DNA from: Kribbella sindirgiensis
GTDB lineage: Bacteria > Actinomycetota > Actinomycetes > Propionibacteriales > Kribbellaceae
Reading direction: 5' to 3'
Assembly (NCBI RefSeq): GCF_004331435.1
Contig: NZ_SJKA01000004.1
Coordinates: 186,001-250,000, forward strand
Length of the DNA: 64,000 nt
The position numbers were made by a program, and so were the translations under genes. Shown piece by piece: positions 36,461 through 44,329 of this stretch. Under the pieces are notes generated by a model. The model made no database searches and was not told the origin of the DNA. It saw only the letters and a list, made by a program, of their open reading frames with translations. Each line of letters begins with the position of its first letter. Position 1 is the first letter of the stretch.

Positions 36461-37729
36461 ATGTTGATACGTTTCGAAGTCTCGAACTTTCGCTCGATCC
36501 GCGAGCCTGTCGAGCTGTCGATGATCGCGATCGACTCGGCACGCAAGGAAGCGCGGGAGGTCCCGAATCTTGGCGAGAGCCTCCTCCACGTCGCGGCGAT
36601 CCTAGGCGCGAACGCCTCCGGCAAATCGAACATCATTGCTGCTCTCACGTGGTTGCGTAGCGCGGTACAGGACTCTCTGCTCCTCTGGGACGACGGGATC
36701 CCCACGGAGCCCTTCGCGTTCGCCGGAGGCATTGAGCATCCTTCGATGTTCACCGTCGAGTGCGTGATCCACGGCATCCGATTCGAGTACGTCATCGAAC
36801 TCGACCGCCGGTCCGTTGCATACGAAGGTCTGTTTCACTATCCCGAAAGGAAGAGGCGGCGAGTCTTCGAGCGCGAAGGGGACGATCTCAAGCTGCAACG
36901 AGGGCTGGGCAACCTGTCCGGAACGAGAGAGCTTCTGACCAGCCGCGCTCTTGCCCTGTCAGTTGCCAGGCGATTCGATGAGCCACTGGTTTCGGATTTC
37001 GCCGCCGAGCTCCTGCGGATCCAGACTTTGGGCTTGCCTGCACACGGACGTCGAGCGGTCGCGACAAACGAGCAGATGTTGACAACCAGCCTGTTCGAGC
37101 CCGAGTCAGGGTTTCACGACACACTCTTCTCGTTGGGCGAGATGTTCGGGTTCGACCCGAGCGATCGCGCACAGGGACTCGCGCTCCTTCGGCTGGCCGA
37201 TCTGGGTATCGACGGCGTTGTCGTCGCGGACGATCCGGACGGACCGGCGCGGCGCGGGCGGACGCAGCGCCTGCAGTTGACTCACCGCACAGCAACTGGA
37301 TCGATCCCTCTCGATTTCTCGGCCGAGTCATCCGGCACGCGAACCTGGTTCCGGATGATCGGACCCCTACTGATGGCCTTGAAGGAAGGCTCGGTGCTCC
37401 TCTTCGACGAACTGGACGCGAGCCTGCATCCGACCTTGTCCCAGCAGGTGATTTCGTTGTTCCAGGATCGGGCGACAAACCCCCGGGACGCCCAACTTGT
37501 CTTCACCACGCACGACACCAGCCTGCTGAACCACCTGAACCGCGATGAGGTGTGGCTCACCGAGAAATCAGACGACGGTGCTACCCGGCTCGGCGCTCTG
37601 GCTGAGTTCGCAGGTGAAAGAGTCAGAACCTCGGTGAATCTGGAAAGGGCCTACCTCCACGGCAGATTCGGCGCTCTGCCCGACCCGGACCGGACCGAGC
37701 TGCTCCGAGCCATGGGCTTGATCGCCTGA
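36461..37729 (+). CDS. RloA-type AAA/ABC-ATPase, defence pair component
   Basis: 422 residues. An ABC-type (SMC-like) ATPase: ILGANASGKSNIIAALTW Walker A (49-56), SAESSGTRTWFRMIG signature region, EGSVLLFDELDASLHP Walker B with catalytic Glu and LVFTTHDTSLL switch His. With the following RloB it matches the RloA/RloB (AbiL-like) pair found in restriction and abortive-infection loci. AAGGA six bases before the ATG; TATGCT at 36429 is a possible -10. Base composition is lower than neighbours: hand counts of 60-base lines at 36961 and 37081 give 60% and 58% GC against 68-70% in DUF58, consistent with transfer. Substrate unknown. Confidence 0.88.
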   Translation: MLIRFEVSNFRSIREPVELSMIAIDSARKEAREVPNLGESLLHVAAILGANASGKSNIIAALTWLRSAVQDSLLLWDDGIPTEPFAFAGGIEHPSMFTVECVIHGIRFEYVIELDRRSVAYEGLFHYPERKRRRVFEREGDDLKLQRGLGNLSGTRELLTSRALALSVARRFDEPLVSDFAAELLRIQTLGLPAHGRRAVATNEQMLTTSLFEPESGFHDTLFSLGEMFGFDPSDRAQGLALLRLADLGIDGVVVADDPDGPARRGRTQRLQLTHRTATGSIPLDFSAESSGTRTWFRMIGPLLMALKEGSVLLFDELDASLHPTLSQQVISLFQDRATNPRDAQLVFTTHDTSLLNHLNRDEVWLTEKSDDGATRLGALAEFAGERVRTSVNLERAYLHGRFGALPDPDRTELLRAMGLIA

Positions 37730-38346
37730 TGGCACCGCGGCGCAGCGGCGGCCGGGGTCTTCGACGACGAACAGCCAGCCGGCCAGAGCGCAGGACGGTG
37801 CTGATCTTCTGTGAGGGTGCGGCCTCTGAACCGGACTATCTCAACGCATTCAAGCGGCTGCCGGAGATCCGGAGCAGCACCGCGATCAATCTGATGATCG
37901 ATCCATCCCCTGGTGTTCCGCTGGAATTGGTGGAGAAAGCGGCACATCGGAAGAGGTCGGACTCCGAGATCGACGAATGCTGGTGCGTGTTCGACGTGGA
38001 ATGGCCGAAGCATCATCCGAACCTGGATCGCGCCCTACGACTCGCCTCAGCCGAAGGGATCGGGGTCGCGGTCACGAACCCGTGCTTCGAGCTGTGGCTG
38101 ATTCTGCACTTCCAAGATCACTCAGCCTTTCTCGACAACCGCAGAGCCGAGATGATCAGCCGTCGACTCGACGGACGCCAAGGCAAGCGGTTGGACGGCG
38201 CCAAGTACATGCCGCTGAGGCATGATGCGTGCAGTCGCGCTGCCAACCTCGTCGCCCGCCACGAGCAGGACGGAACAGAGTTTCCCAACAACAATCCCTC
38301 CTCAACCATGTTCGAGCTTCTCGCTGCGATCGAGGGGATCCGATAG
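37729..38346 (+). CDS. RloB-like (AbiL second component) protein
   Basis: 205 residues, ATG overlapping the RloA stop by one base (TGATG). RloB family (PF13707): VLIFCEGAASEPDYLNAF with a conserved Glu near 29 (Toprim-like), WCVFDVEWP with the Asp, and NPCFELWLILHF, the most typical family motif. A Toprim-like metal site suggests nucleic-acid or nucleotide cleavage, which has not been proven to my knowledge. A 60-base line at 38101 counts 52% GC. Basic N-terminus (APRRSGGRGLRRRTASRPER). Its 3' end overlaps the convergent kinase gene by 45 bases. Confidence 0.88.
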   Translation: MAPRRSGGRGLRRRTASRPERRTVLIFCEGAASEPDYLNAFKRLPEIRSSTAINLMIDPSPGVPLELVEKAAHRKRSDSEIDECWCVFDVEWPKHHPNLDRALRLASAEGIGVAVTNPCFELWLILHFQDHSAFLDNRRAEMISRRLDGRQGKRLDGAKYMPLRHDACSRAANLVARHEQDGTEFPNNNPSSTMFELLAAIEGIR

Positions 38347-39075
38347 CGGTCCTCCTCGATCGTCGGCCGTTGGCGTGCGGCAGGTCAGCGCTGCCTCGAA
38401 GACGTCGCGGTTGGCGGTTGTGAAGGCGTGCTCGCGGTGGGACCAGGCGATGCGCTCGGCGGCTTCCGGACAGGGCCTCTGGGCCCAGAAGCCGACGTTC
38501 CGGAGCAGGCGGGACAGGACGGCCGGGAGCAGGCCAGGGCGATCCCTGGTGGGCAGGTTGTAGCCGTCGGCCAGGACGCGGACCTGGTGGGCCTGGCGGT
38601 CGGCGTCGCCGTACTTGGACGCGATACACCAGGTCCAGGCGGCGTACCCGAGGTCTTCCAGGGGATCGCCCGGGGCGGCCAGGTCGAAGTCGAACAGGGC
38701 GGCCGGGAGGTCATCGGTGAAGACGAAGTTGGTGGGGGCCGGGTCATGGTGGCAGACGACCGGTTGGCCGGCGGCCAGCGGACTGTCGCGGGTTGCGTCG
38801 TGGAAGGCGCGGAGCAGTGCACCTGCGGCGGCGACCTGCTGATCGGACCAGCGCTGGTACCTGTGCGGCACCCAGCCCTCGAGGTACGTGAGGATGTCGC
38901 GGCCGCTCTCGTCCTGACCCAGGTACTTCGGCACCGCGCCGAAGCCCCGCTCGTCCAGGAGCCGCAGCAGGTCCGCCGTGAACGCGGAGCTGTCCGACGC
39001 GGGCCGCCGTACCGTGTCGGCGACACGGACCACCCCGGGCGTCATGCGGCCCCCGGTGAGCGGCTGCTCGGTCAC
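38302..39075 (-). CDS. APH-fold phosphotransferase
   Basis: 257 residues from the GTG at 39075, which overlaps the upstream stop as GTGA; the region LTGGRMTPGVVRVADTVRRP just after it is conserved in relatives, so the ATG at 39045 is probably internal. Catalytic loop VVCHHDPAPTNFVF (HxDxxxxN with Asp) and the DFD metal motif ALFDFDLAAPGDPLEDLGYA. Conserved small-molecule kinase of actinobacteria; substrate unknown. It lies in an operon with ArsR and the SRPBCC-VOC fusion. Composition returns to the high-GC background here, unlike RloAB. Confidence 0.85.
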   Translation of the reverse strand: MTEQPLTGGRMTPGVVRVADTVRRPASDSSAFTADLLRLLDERGFGAVPKYLGQDESGRDILTYLEGWVPHRYQRWSDQQVAAAGALLRAFHDATRDSPLAAGQPVVCHHDPAPTNFVFTDDLPAALFDFDLAAPGDPLEDLGYAAWTWCIASKYGDADRQAHQVRVLADGYNLPTRDRPGLLPAVLSRLLRNVGFWAQRPCPEAAERIAWSHREHAFTTANRDVFEAALTCRTPTADDRGGPLSDPLDRSEKLEHG

Positions 39076-39875
39076 GCCATCGTCGGGCGGGCCTGAGCGA
39101 ACGTCCACTGATGGCCCTCCAGGTCCTCGGCTTCGTAGCAACGGTATCCGTGCGAGTGGATCTCGCTGAGGATCTTCGCACCGGCGGCCTGCGCCCGCGC
39201 GAAGTGCGCGTCGAGGTCGTCGACGTACACCCAGACATTGTGGTCGACCGCGGTCGGGCGCGGACCGGTGCGCTCGAACAGGAGTACGGCGACCGACCCC
39301 ACATGCAGCTCGATCCACATCGGGTGCTCCCCCTCGGCGGGGAGCGTGTCCCAGGAGTTGATCGCGAACACCTCGTGCAGCCAGCGCGCCGCGGCGGCCG
39401 GATCGTCGTAGTACAAGGCGATCGAGAGCCGTTCGATCTCCCGCGGCGGTTTCCCGAGTGCGGCGGCCCGGCGACCGACCCAGTCGGGGAGCCAGCGGAT
39501 CACGCGCGGCCAGAAGTAGAACGCCTGGCCGTCGTCGGTGATCAGGGACTGTACGACGGTCACTCGCGTCCCGCCCGCGACCGGCTCGAAGTCGACGCGC
39601 GTCTCGGTGTCGTCGACGGAACTGCGGTACCCGAGCCGGGTACCGGGCTGCCAATCGGTGATGGTGGCGAGCTCGAGGACGTCGTCACCGGAGTAGACCT
39701 CCAGCACGCGCCCGCCGACACCCGGCTCGATCCGCATCGCGGTGGCCCGTCCGGAGTCGAAGAAGTCGATCGGATTGCGCAACCACCACTGGTCGATCTC
39801 ACCGGTGAACACCTCGAACGCGGTTGCCGGGTCGACGGCGACCTCGACCGATGCGGTCGCGGACGGCTCAGTCAT
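39072..39875 (-). CDS. SRPBCC-VOC fusion protein
   Basis: 267 residues made of two domains. Residues 1-145 are an AHSA1/SRPBCC hydrophobic-cavity fold (AVDPATAFEVFTGEIDQWWL, LGYRSSVDDTETRVDFEPVA). Residues ~150-267 are a VOC/glyoxalase fold (IALYYDDPAAAARWLHEVFA, HNVWVYVDDLDAHFARAQAA, GYRCYEAEDLEGHQWTFAQA), with His/Glu as possible metal ligands. Both fold types bind small hydrophobic ligands or carry out isomerisation and dioxygenation. Encoded right after an ArsR regulator (8-base overlap), a frequent arrangement. Ligand unknown. Confidence 0.85.
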   Translation of the reverse strand: MTEPSATASVEVAVDPATAFEVFTGEIDQWWLRNPIDFFDSGRATAMRIEPGVGGRVLEVYSGDDVLELATITDWQPGTRLGYRSSVDDTETRVDFEPVAGGTRVTVVQSLITDDGQAFYFWPRVIRWLPDWVGRRAAALGKPPREIERLSIALYYDDPAAAARWLHEVFAINSWDTLPAEGEHPMWIELHVGSVAVLLFERTGPRPTAVDHNVWVYVDDLDAHFARAQAAGAKILSEIHSHGYRCYEAEDLEGHQWTFAQARPTMA

Positions 39876-40209
39876 GGGAAGTTCCCTTCTGCTCGACGTG
39901 GCGTTTGAAGGAGCCCAGTTGTTCGCGCCAGTGCGCCTGGACCTGGTCGAGCCAGGCCTGGACGGCGACGACGGGCTCGGGGTTGAGGCGGAAGACGCGG
40001 ACCCGGGCGTCGTCCGGGACGCGCTCGTCGGCCACCAGGCCGGCCTCGAGCAGGATCCGTAGGTGCCGGCTCATCGCGGGCGACGACGCCCCGGTCGCGG
40101 CGGCCAGCTGACCGGCGCGCCGCGGGCCTTCACCCAGCAGCTGTACGACGTGCCGCCGGGTGGGATCCGCCAGCACTTCGAAGAACCGGTCCACCTGATC
40201 TTCCGCCAT
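39868..40209 (-). CDS. ArsR-family winged-helix repressor
   Basis: 113 residues. ArsR fold: VDRFFEVLADPTRRHVVQLL, GPRRAGQLAAATGASSPAMS, RHLRILLEAGLVADERVPDD (recognition helix and wing). No CxC or His-rich metal site is seen, so it belongs to the metal-free subgroup that commonly sits before SRPBCC genes. Its 5' region carries a perfect palindrome (40214-40241). It probably represses its own operon (ArsR, SRPBCC-VOC, kinase) and may affect the divergent amphi-Trp gene. Confidence 0.9.
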   Translation of the reverse strand: MAEDQVDRFFEVLADPTRRHVVQLLGEGPRRAGQLAAATGASSPAMSRHLRILLEAGLVADERVPDDARVRVFRLNPEPVVAVQAWLDQVQAHWREQLGSFKRHVEQKGTSHD

Positions 40210-40213
40210 ACCG

Positions 40214-40241
40214 CAATAGTTCTACTTCTTGTTAACTATTG
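40214..40241. promoter_or_regulatory. ArsR operator candidate
   Basis: CAATAGTT (40214-40221) and AACTATTG (40234-40241): a perfect 8-bp inverted repeat with a 12-base AT-rich spacer (ctacttcttgtt), five bases upstream of the arsR start and 41 bases before the amphi-Trp ATG. It also looks like a promoter region. Confidence 0.75.
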
Positions 40242-40281
40242 TCAACCACTCGAAGAACCCGCGGACTGGTTGGATGGCGGC

Positions 40282-40533
40282 ATGAGTGAAAGAGATGTCG
40301 AGAAGGACTACTCGGTCGCCGACTTCGCGGCCAAGCTGCGGCGGCTCGCGGACGCGCTGGAATCGGGCAAGCCGTTCCGGATCCAGGTCGCGGGTGAGCG
40401 GTTCACCGTGCCGAAGAACGCGCGGATCAGCGTCGAGCACGAACGCGGTGAGGACGAGGAGGAGGTCGAGTTCCAGTTGAAGTGGGCGCTCGCCGACGCC
40501 GAGCAGGAGCCCGAGGACGACGACGAAGTCTGA
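40282..40533 (+). CDS. amphi-Trp domain protein
   Basis: 83 residues from the ATG at 40282. The compact amphi-Trp domain (SVADFAAKLRRLADALESGK, then VPKNARISVEHERGEDEEEV, FQLKW) with an amphipathic helix ending in Trp. Small, acidic at the C-terminus (EQEPEDDDEV). Function unknown; often a single-domain or fusion protein in bacteria and archaea. It shares a control region with the arsR operon and ends six bases before the convergent DppF-like gene. Confidence 0.8.
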   Translation: MSERDVEKDYSVADFAAKLRRLADALESGKPFRIQVAGERFTVPKNARISVEHERGEDEEEVEFQLKWALADAEQEPEDDDEV

Positions 40534-40539
40534 GCCGGG

Positions 40540-41475
40540 TCAGGTCGTCGCGAGGTAGCACGCGACCTGAGAATCCGTGCCTGCGGGCAGGATCTGCAAG
40601 GGTTGCGTGCTGCACTCCGGTTTTCCGTTGCCGGCGGCTACGAGTTGGCAGCGGGGGTGGAAGCGGCAGCCGGCCGGGATGCGCGTCGGGTCCGGCGGTT
40701 CACCGGTGAGGACGATGCGTTCCGGGGACTCGGGGAGAACACTCAGCAGCGCTTGTGTGTAAGGGTGTTGCGGGTTCTTCAGGACCTCCTCGGTGGGGCC
40801 CGACTCGACGATCCTGCCGAGGTACATGACGGCGACCCGATCGGCGATGTTCCACGCCAGCCCGAGGTCGTGGGTGACGACGAGCGCGGACAGCCCGAGA
40901 TCGTCGCGCAGCCGGAGCAGGAGCGAGAGGATCTCGCCGCGGACCGAGGCGTCCAGGGACGCGACGGGTTCGTCGGCGATCAGTACCTTGGGGTCGAGCG
41001 CGAGCGCTCCGGCGATCACGACGCGTTGGCGCTGACCACCACTCAACTCGTGCGGAAAACGCTGGAAGAACCGTTCCGGCGGCCGCAGACCGGCCCGTGC
41101 GAGGGCCGAGGAAACCACGGTTTCCTCGTCGGGCAGGCCGTGGATCCGCGGGCCTTCGGCCACCGCCTCGTACACGGTGTGGCGGGGATTCAGCGATCCC
41201 ATCGGGTCCTGCAGGACCAGTTGCACCTGACGGCGGAAGGCCCGCAGCGCGCGGCCGGAGTAGCTCAGCGGCGTGCCGTCGTACGCGATCCTGCCGGACG
41301 TCGGACGCTCCAGCCCGAGCAGCGTGCGCGCGAGCGTGGTCTTGCCACAGCCCGACTCGCCGACGAGGGCGACGATCTCACCCGCGCCGACGGACAGGTT
41401 CACGCCGTCGACGGCCCGCGCCCGGCGGCCGCCGCGGCCGGGGAACTCGACTCGAAGATCAGTTGCCTCTAGCAA
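40540..41475 (-). CDS. oligopeptide ABC importer ATPase, DppF type
   Basis: 311 residues. Walker A GESGCGKTTLARTLLG, signature LSGGQRQRVVIAGALALD, Walker B VLIADEPVASLDASV, H-loop VVTHDL. The C-terminal oligopeptide/dipeptide extension (GCRFHPRCQLVAAGNGKPEC, a four-Cys Fe-S-type motif) is typical of DppF/OppF. TTG start with GGGGAG upstream. It ends the operon binding protein-DppB-DppC-DppD-DppF. Confidence 0.93.
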   Translation of the reverse strand: MLEATDLRVEFPGRGGRRARAVDGVNLSVGAGEIVALVGESGCGKTTLARTLLGLERPTSGRIAYDGTPLSYSGRALRAFRRQVQLVLQDPMGSLNPRHTVYEAVAEGPRIHGLPDEETVVSSALARAGLRPPERFFQRFPHELSGGQRQRVVIAGALALDPKVLIADEPVASLDASVRGEILSLLLRLRDDLGLSALVVTHDLGLAWNIADRVAVMYLGRIVESGPTEEVLKNPQHPYTQALLSVLPESPERIVLTGEPPDPTRIPAGCRFHPRCQLVAAGNGKPECSTQPLQILPAGTDSQVACYLATT

Positions 41476-41478
41476 GAG

Positions 41479-42423
41479 TCACTCCCCTACCAGCACACAG
41501 GCGGCAGTCCGGTCTGTTCCGGACGCCCGCAGTTGTACGTCGGAAGTCGCACAGGAGTCGAGTGCGACCGGGCAGCGCGGGTGGAAGGCACAACCACCCG
41601 GCAGTTGTTGTGGGTCCGGCGGGTCTCCGGCCAGCCCGCGCGGGGCGAGGCGGGACGCGGGATCGCCGACGGTCGGGAACGCGGCCGCCAGTGCCTGGCT
41701 GTACGGGTGCCGGAATTCCTCGGACGAAGGACCGACCTCGACCAGCCGCCCGGCGTACATCACGGCGAGTCGGTCACACACGTCCGCGAGCACCGACAGG
41801 TCGTGCGAGATCATCAGCAGCGAGATGCCGTGGTCCGCGATCAACTGGCGGATCAGGGTCAGCACCTGCGCCTGGACCATCAGGTCGAGCGCGGTGGTCG
41901 GCTCGTCGGCGATGATCAGCTGCGGACCGCAAGCGAGGGCCATAGCGATCATCACTCGTTGCCGTTGGCCACCACTCAGCTCGTGCGGATAGCTCCGGGC
42001 GCGCCAGGCCGGGAGACCGACCTGTGCCAGCAGCTCCCGCACCCTGGCCGCCGCGTCCGTGCCGGACGCCTGCCGATGGACGAGCAGCGGCTCCGCGATC
42101 TGGTCGCCGATCCGCTGCACCGGGTTCAGCCCGTGCTGCGCGCCCTGGAACACGATCGACGCCGACGACCACCGGACGGCCCGCAGCCGGCCCCACTTCA
42201 TCGCCAGCACGTCCTCGCCGTCCAGCATCACCCGCCCACCGACGACGGCGGAACGCGGCAGAAGCCTCAGCAGCGCCAGCGCAACTGAAGACTTCCCCGA
42301 TCCCGACTCCCCCGCCAGCCCGAGCGCCTCCCCGGCCGCCAACTCCAGCGAAACTCCCCGTACGGCGGGCACGTCGGCCGAATCGAGCCGGTACGTGACG
42401 GACAACTCGTCGAGCTCAAGCAT
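41479..42423 (-). CDS. oligopeptide ABC importer ATPase, DppD type
   Basis: 314 residues from the ATG at 42423. Walker A GESGSGKSSVALALLRLL, signature LSGGQRQRVMIAMALACGPQ, Walker B LIIADEPTTALDLMV, H-loop MISHDL, and the oligopeptide C-terminal motif (GCAFHPRCPVALDSC). The start overlaps the permease stop by eight bases. With DppF it forms the ATPase pair that drives uptake. Only three bases separate its stop from the next TTG. Confidence 0.93.
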   Translation of the reverse strand: MLELDELSVTYRLDSADVPAVRGVSLELAAGEALGLAGESGSGKSSVALALLRLLPRSAVVGGRVMLDGEDVLAMKWGRLRAVRWSSASIVFQGAQHGLNPVQRIGDQIAEPLLVHRQASGTDAAARVRELLAQVGLPAWRARSYPHELSGGQRQRVMIAMALACGPQLIIADEPTTALDLMVQAQVLTLIRQLIADHGISLLMISHDLSVLADVCDRLAVMYAGRLVEVGPSSEEFRHPYSQALAAAFPTVGDPASRLAPRGLAGDPPDPQQLPGGCAFHPRCPVALDSCATSDVQLRASGTDRTAACVLVGE

Positions 42424-43303
42424 GGGCACGCGTCCGCAGCCGGGGGTTGAGCACTGTCTCCAAAGCCCTTCCGCACAAGGTGAAAGCCATCACCACGGTC
42501 ACGATGCACAGACCCGGCACGAGGATGTACCACCACGCGCCGGAGGTCGCCGCACCCCAGTCGTAGGACCCGCGCAGCATCGTGCCCCACGAGGTCTTGT
42601 TCGCGCTCACTCCGAGGAACGCCAGCGTCGACTCGGTGACGATCGCACTCGCCACCTCCAGCGTCGTACTGGCCAGCAGCAACGGTGCCACGTTGGGCAG
42701 CGCGTGCCGCGTCGCGATGTGCCAGTGACCGGCGCCGAGCGCCAAGGAGCGCTCGATGTACGGGCGCGCCTCCACGGCCAACGTTTGCGCACGGATCAGT
42801 CGCGCCGTCGACGGCCAGGACGTCACGCCGATCGCGACGATGATCGTCGCGGTGGAACCACCCAGGATCGCCGCCAGGACGAGTGCGGTGACCAGCGACG
42901 GGAGCACCAGGAACCAGTCGGTCACCCGCAGGATCACCGCACCGATCCAGCGCCGGAAATGCCCGGCCGCGATGCCGAGCACGGTGCCGATCACCATGCT
43001 GAGCAGTGCCGCGAGGAAACCGATCAGCAGCGAGGTCCGGGAACCCCACCAGATCATCAGCAGCACCGACCGCCCCGACTCGTCCGTCCCCAACGGGTCG
43101 TCGAGACTCGGCGGCGCCATCTTCTCGCCGGTGCCGCTCACGACGTTCGTCACGCTGGAGTCGATGAAGAGCGGCGCTAGCAGCGCTAGCACTACGGCGA
43201 GGGCGAGGATCACCAGTCCCGCGACACCGGCCCGGTGCGTACGGAAATCCGCCCAGAACCTTCCGATGGCGCGCCGACGGCGTACCCAGGTCACATTGCT
43301 CAT
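42416..43303 (-). CDS. oligopeptide ABC importer permease, DppC type
   Basis: 295 residues from the ATG at 43303. N-terminal OppC helix (GVAGLVILALAVVLALLAPL), then the LGTDESGRSVLLMIWWGSRT element and five more helices. EAA-type loop YIERSLALGAGHWHIATRHA. Pairs with DppB. Its start overlaps the DppB stop (ATGA). Confidence 0.93.
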   Translation of the reverse strand: MSNVTWVRRRRAIGRFWADFRTHRAGVAGLVILALAVVLALLAPLFIDSSVTNVVSGTGEKMAPPSLDDPLGTDESGRSVLLMIWWGSRTSLLIGFLAALLSMVIGTVLGIAAGHFRRWIGAVILRVTDWFLVLPSLVTALVLAAILGGSTATIIVAIGVTSWPSTARLIRAQTLAVEARPYIERSLALGAGHWHIATRHALPNVAPLLLASTTLEVASAIVTESTLAFLGVSANKTSWGTMLRGSYDWGAATSGAWWYILVPGLCIVTVVMAFTLCGRALETVLNPRLRTRAHA

Positions 43304-44322
43304 GCTGACCTCACTCGCGGATCGAGCACGTGGTAGACCACGTCTGCCAACGTGTTCATCAGGATCACCGACACCGTGATCAGCAGGAACGTTCCTTGCA
43401 TCAACGTGAAGTCCGGCACCCGGATCGCCTCGTAGAACAGCTGCCCGAGCCCCGGCCAGCTGAAGATCGCCTCGACTGTCACGGCGCCCCCGACCACGAA
43501 CCCGATCCGCATGAACACCAACGTCACGGTCGGCAGCAACGCGTTGGGTACTGCGTGTTTCCGTCGAATGTCGTCGTCGCGCAGACCCTTCGCCCGCGCC
43601 GTCGTGATGTAGTCCTGGCCGACCTCGTCGATCACCGACGACCGCATCACCAGCAGGTACTGCGCGTAGACGACCGCGACCAGCGTCAGGCACGGCAGCA
43701 CCATGTGCTGCCCGACGTCCAGGACGCCGGCAAACCCGTCCGGCTTGTCGACGCTCGAACTTCCGCGGGTCGGGAACATCCCCGGAATCGGGCCGATTCC
43801 GGCCGCGAACACCATCAGCAGCAGCAACCCGAGCCAGAACGTCGGCACCGACCACAGCACCAGCGAGATGGCGGTCGACACCTTGTCGAACTTGCTGCCG
43901 GGCTTCCATCCGGCGCGTGCTCCCTGCCAGAGACCGAGGCTCACCGCGAGCACCAGCGCCGTACCGGTGAGCAGCAGTGTCGACCCGATCCGCTCCCCGA
44001 TCAGGTCGAGGACCGGCCGCTTGTACTCGTACGACACCCCGAGGTCGAACCGCAGCGTCTGGCCCACGAAATGCAGGAACTGCTCGGGAATCGACTTGTC
44101 CAGCCCGAGCCGCGCACGCTCCAGATCCAGCTGTTCCGGGGTCATGTTCCGGCCCTGCGCGAGCGCCCGGACCGGATCGCCCGGCAGCATCCGGAACAGG
44201 AAGAACGTCGCGACGATCACCATCGCGATGCTGAGCAACGCCCCGCCCGCCTTGGTCGCCGCGTACCGCAGCAGACCATGGCGGACAGGCGTCTGCTCGA
44301 GCTCTTCGACAGCGCTGGTCAT
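43300..44322 (-). CDS. oligopeptide ABC importer permease, DppB type
   Basis: 340 residues from the ATG at 44322. Typical DppB start (AGGALLSIAMVIVATFFLFR, MLPGDPVRALAQG), six helices and the loop DYITTARAKGLRDDDIRRKH. Forms the channel with DppC. It follows the binding-protein stop by seven bases and overlaps the DppC start. Confidence 0.93.
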   Translation of the reverse strand: MTSAVEELEQTPVRHGLLRYAATKAGGALLSIAMVIVATFFLFRMLPGDPVRALAQGRNMTPEQLDLERARLGLDKSIPEQFLHFVGQTLRFDLGVSYEYKRPVLDLIGERIGSTLLLTGTALVLAVSLGLWQGARAGWKPGSKFDKVSTAISLVLWSVPTFWLGLLLLMVFAAGIGPIPGMFPTRGSSSVDKPDGFAGVLDVGQHMVLPCLTLVAVVYAQYLLVMRSSVIDEVGQDYITTARAKGLRDDDIRRKHAVPNALLPTVTLVFMRIGFVVGGAVTVEAIFSWPGLGQLFYEAIRVPDFTLMQGTFLLITVSVILMNTLADVVYHVLDPRVRSA

Positions 44323-44329
44323 GCCACCG

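Noticed and set aside
40534..40539. terminator between the amphi-Trp and DppF genes
   Set aside because: Only six bases separate the convergent stops and no hairpin is visible.
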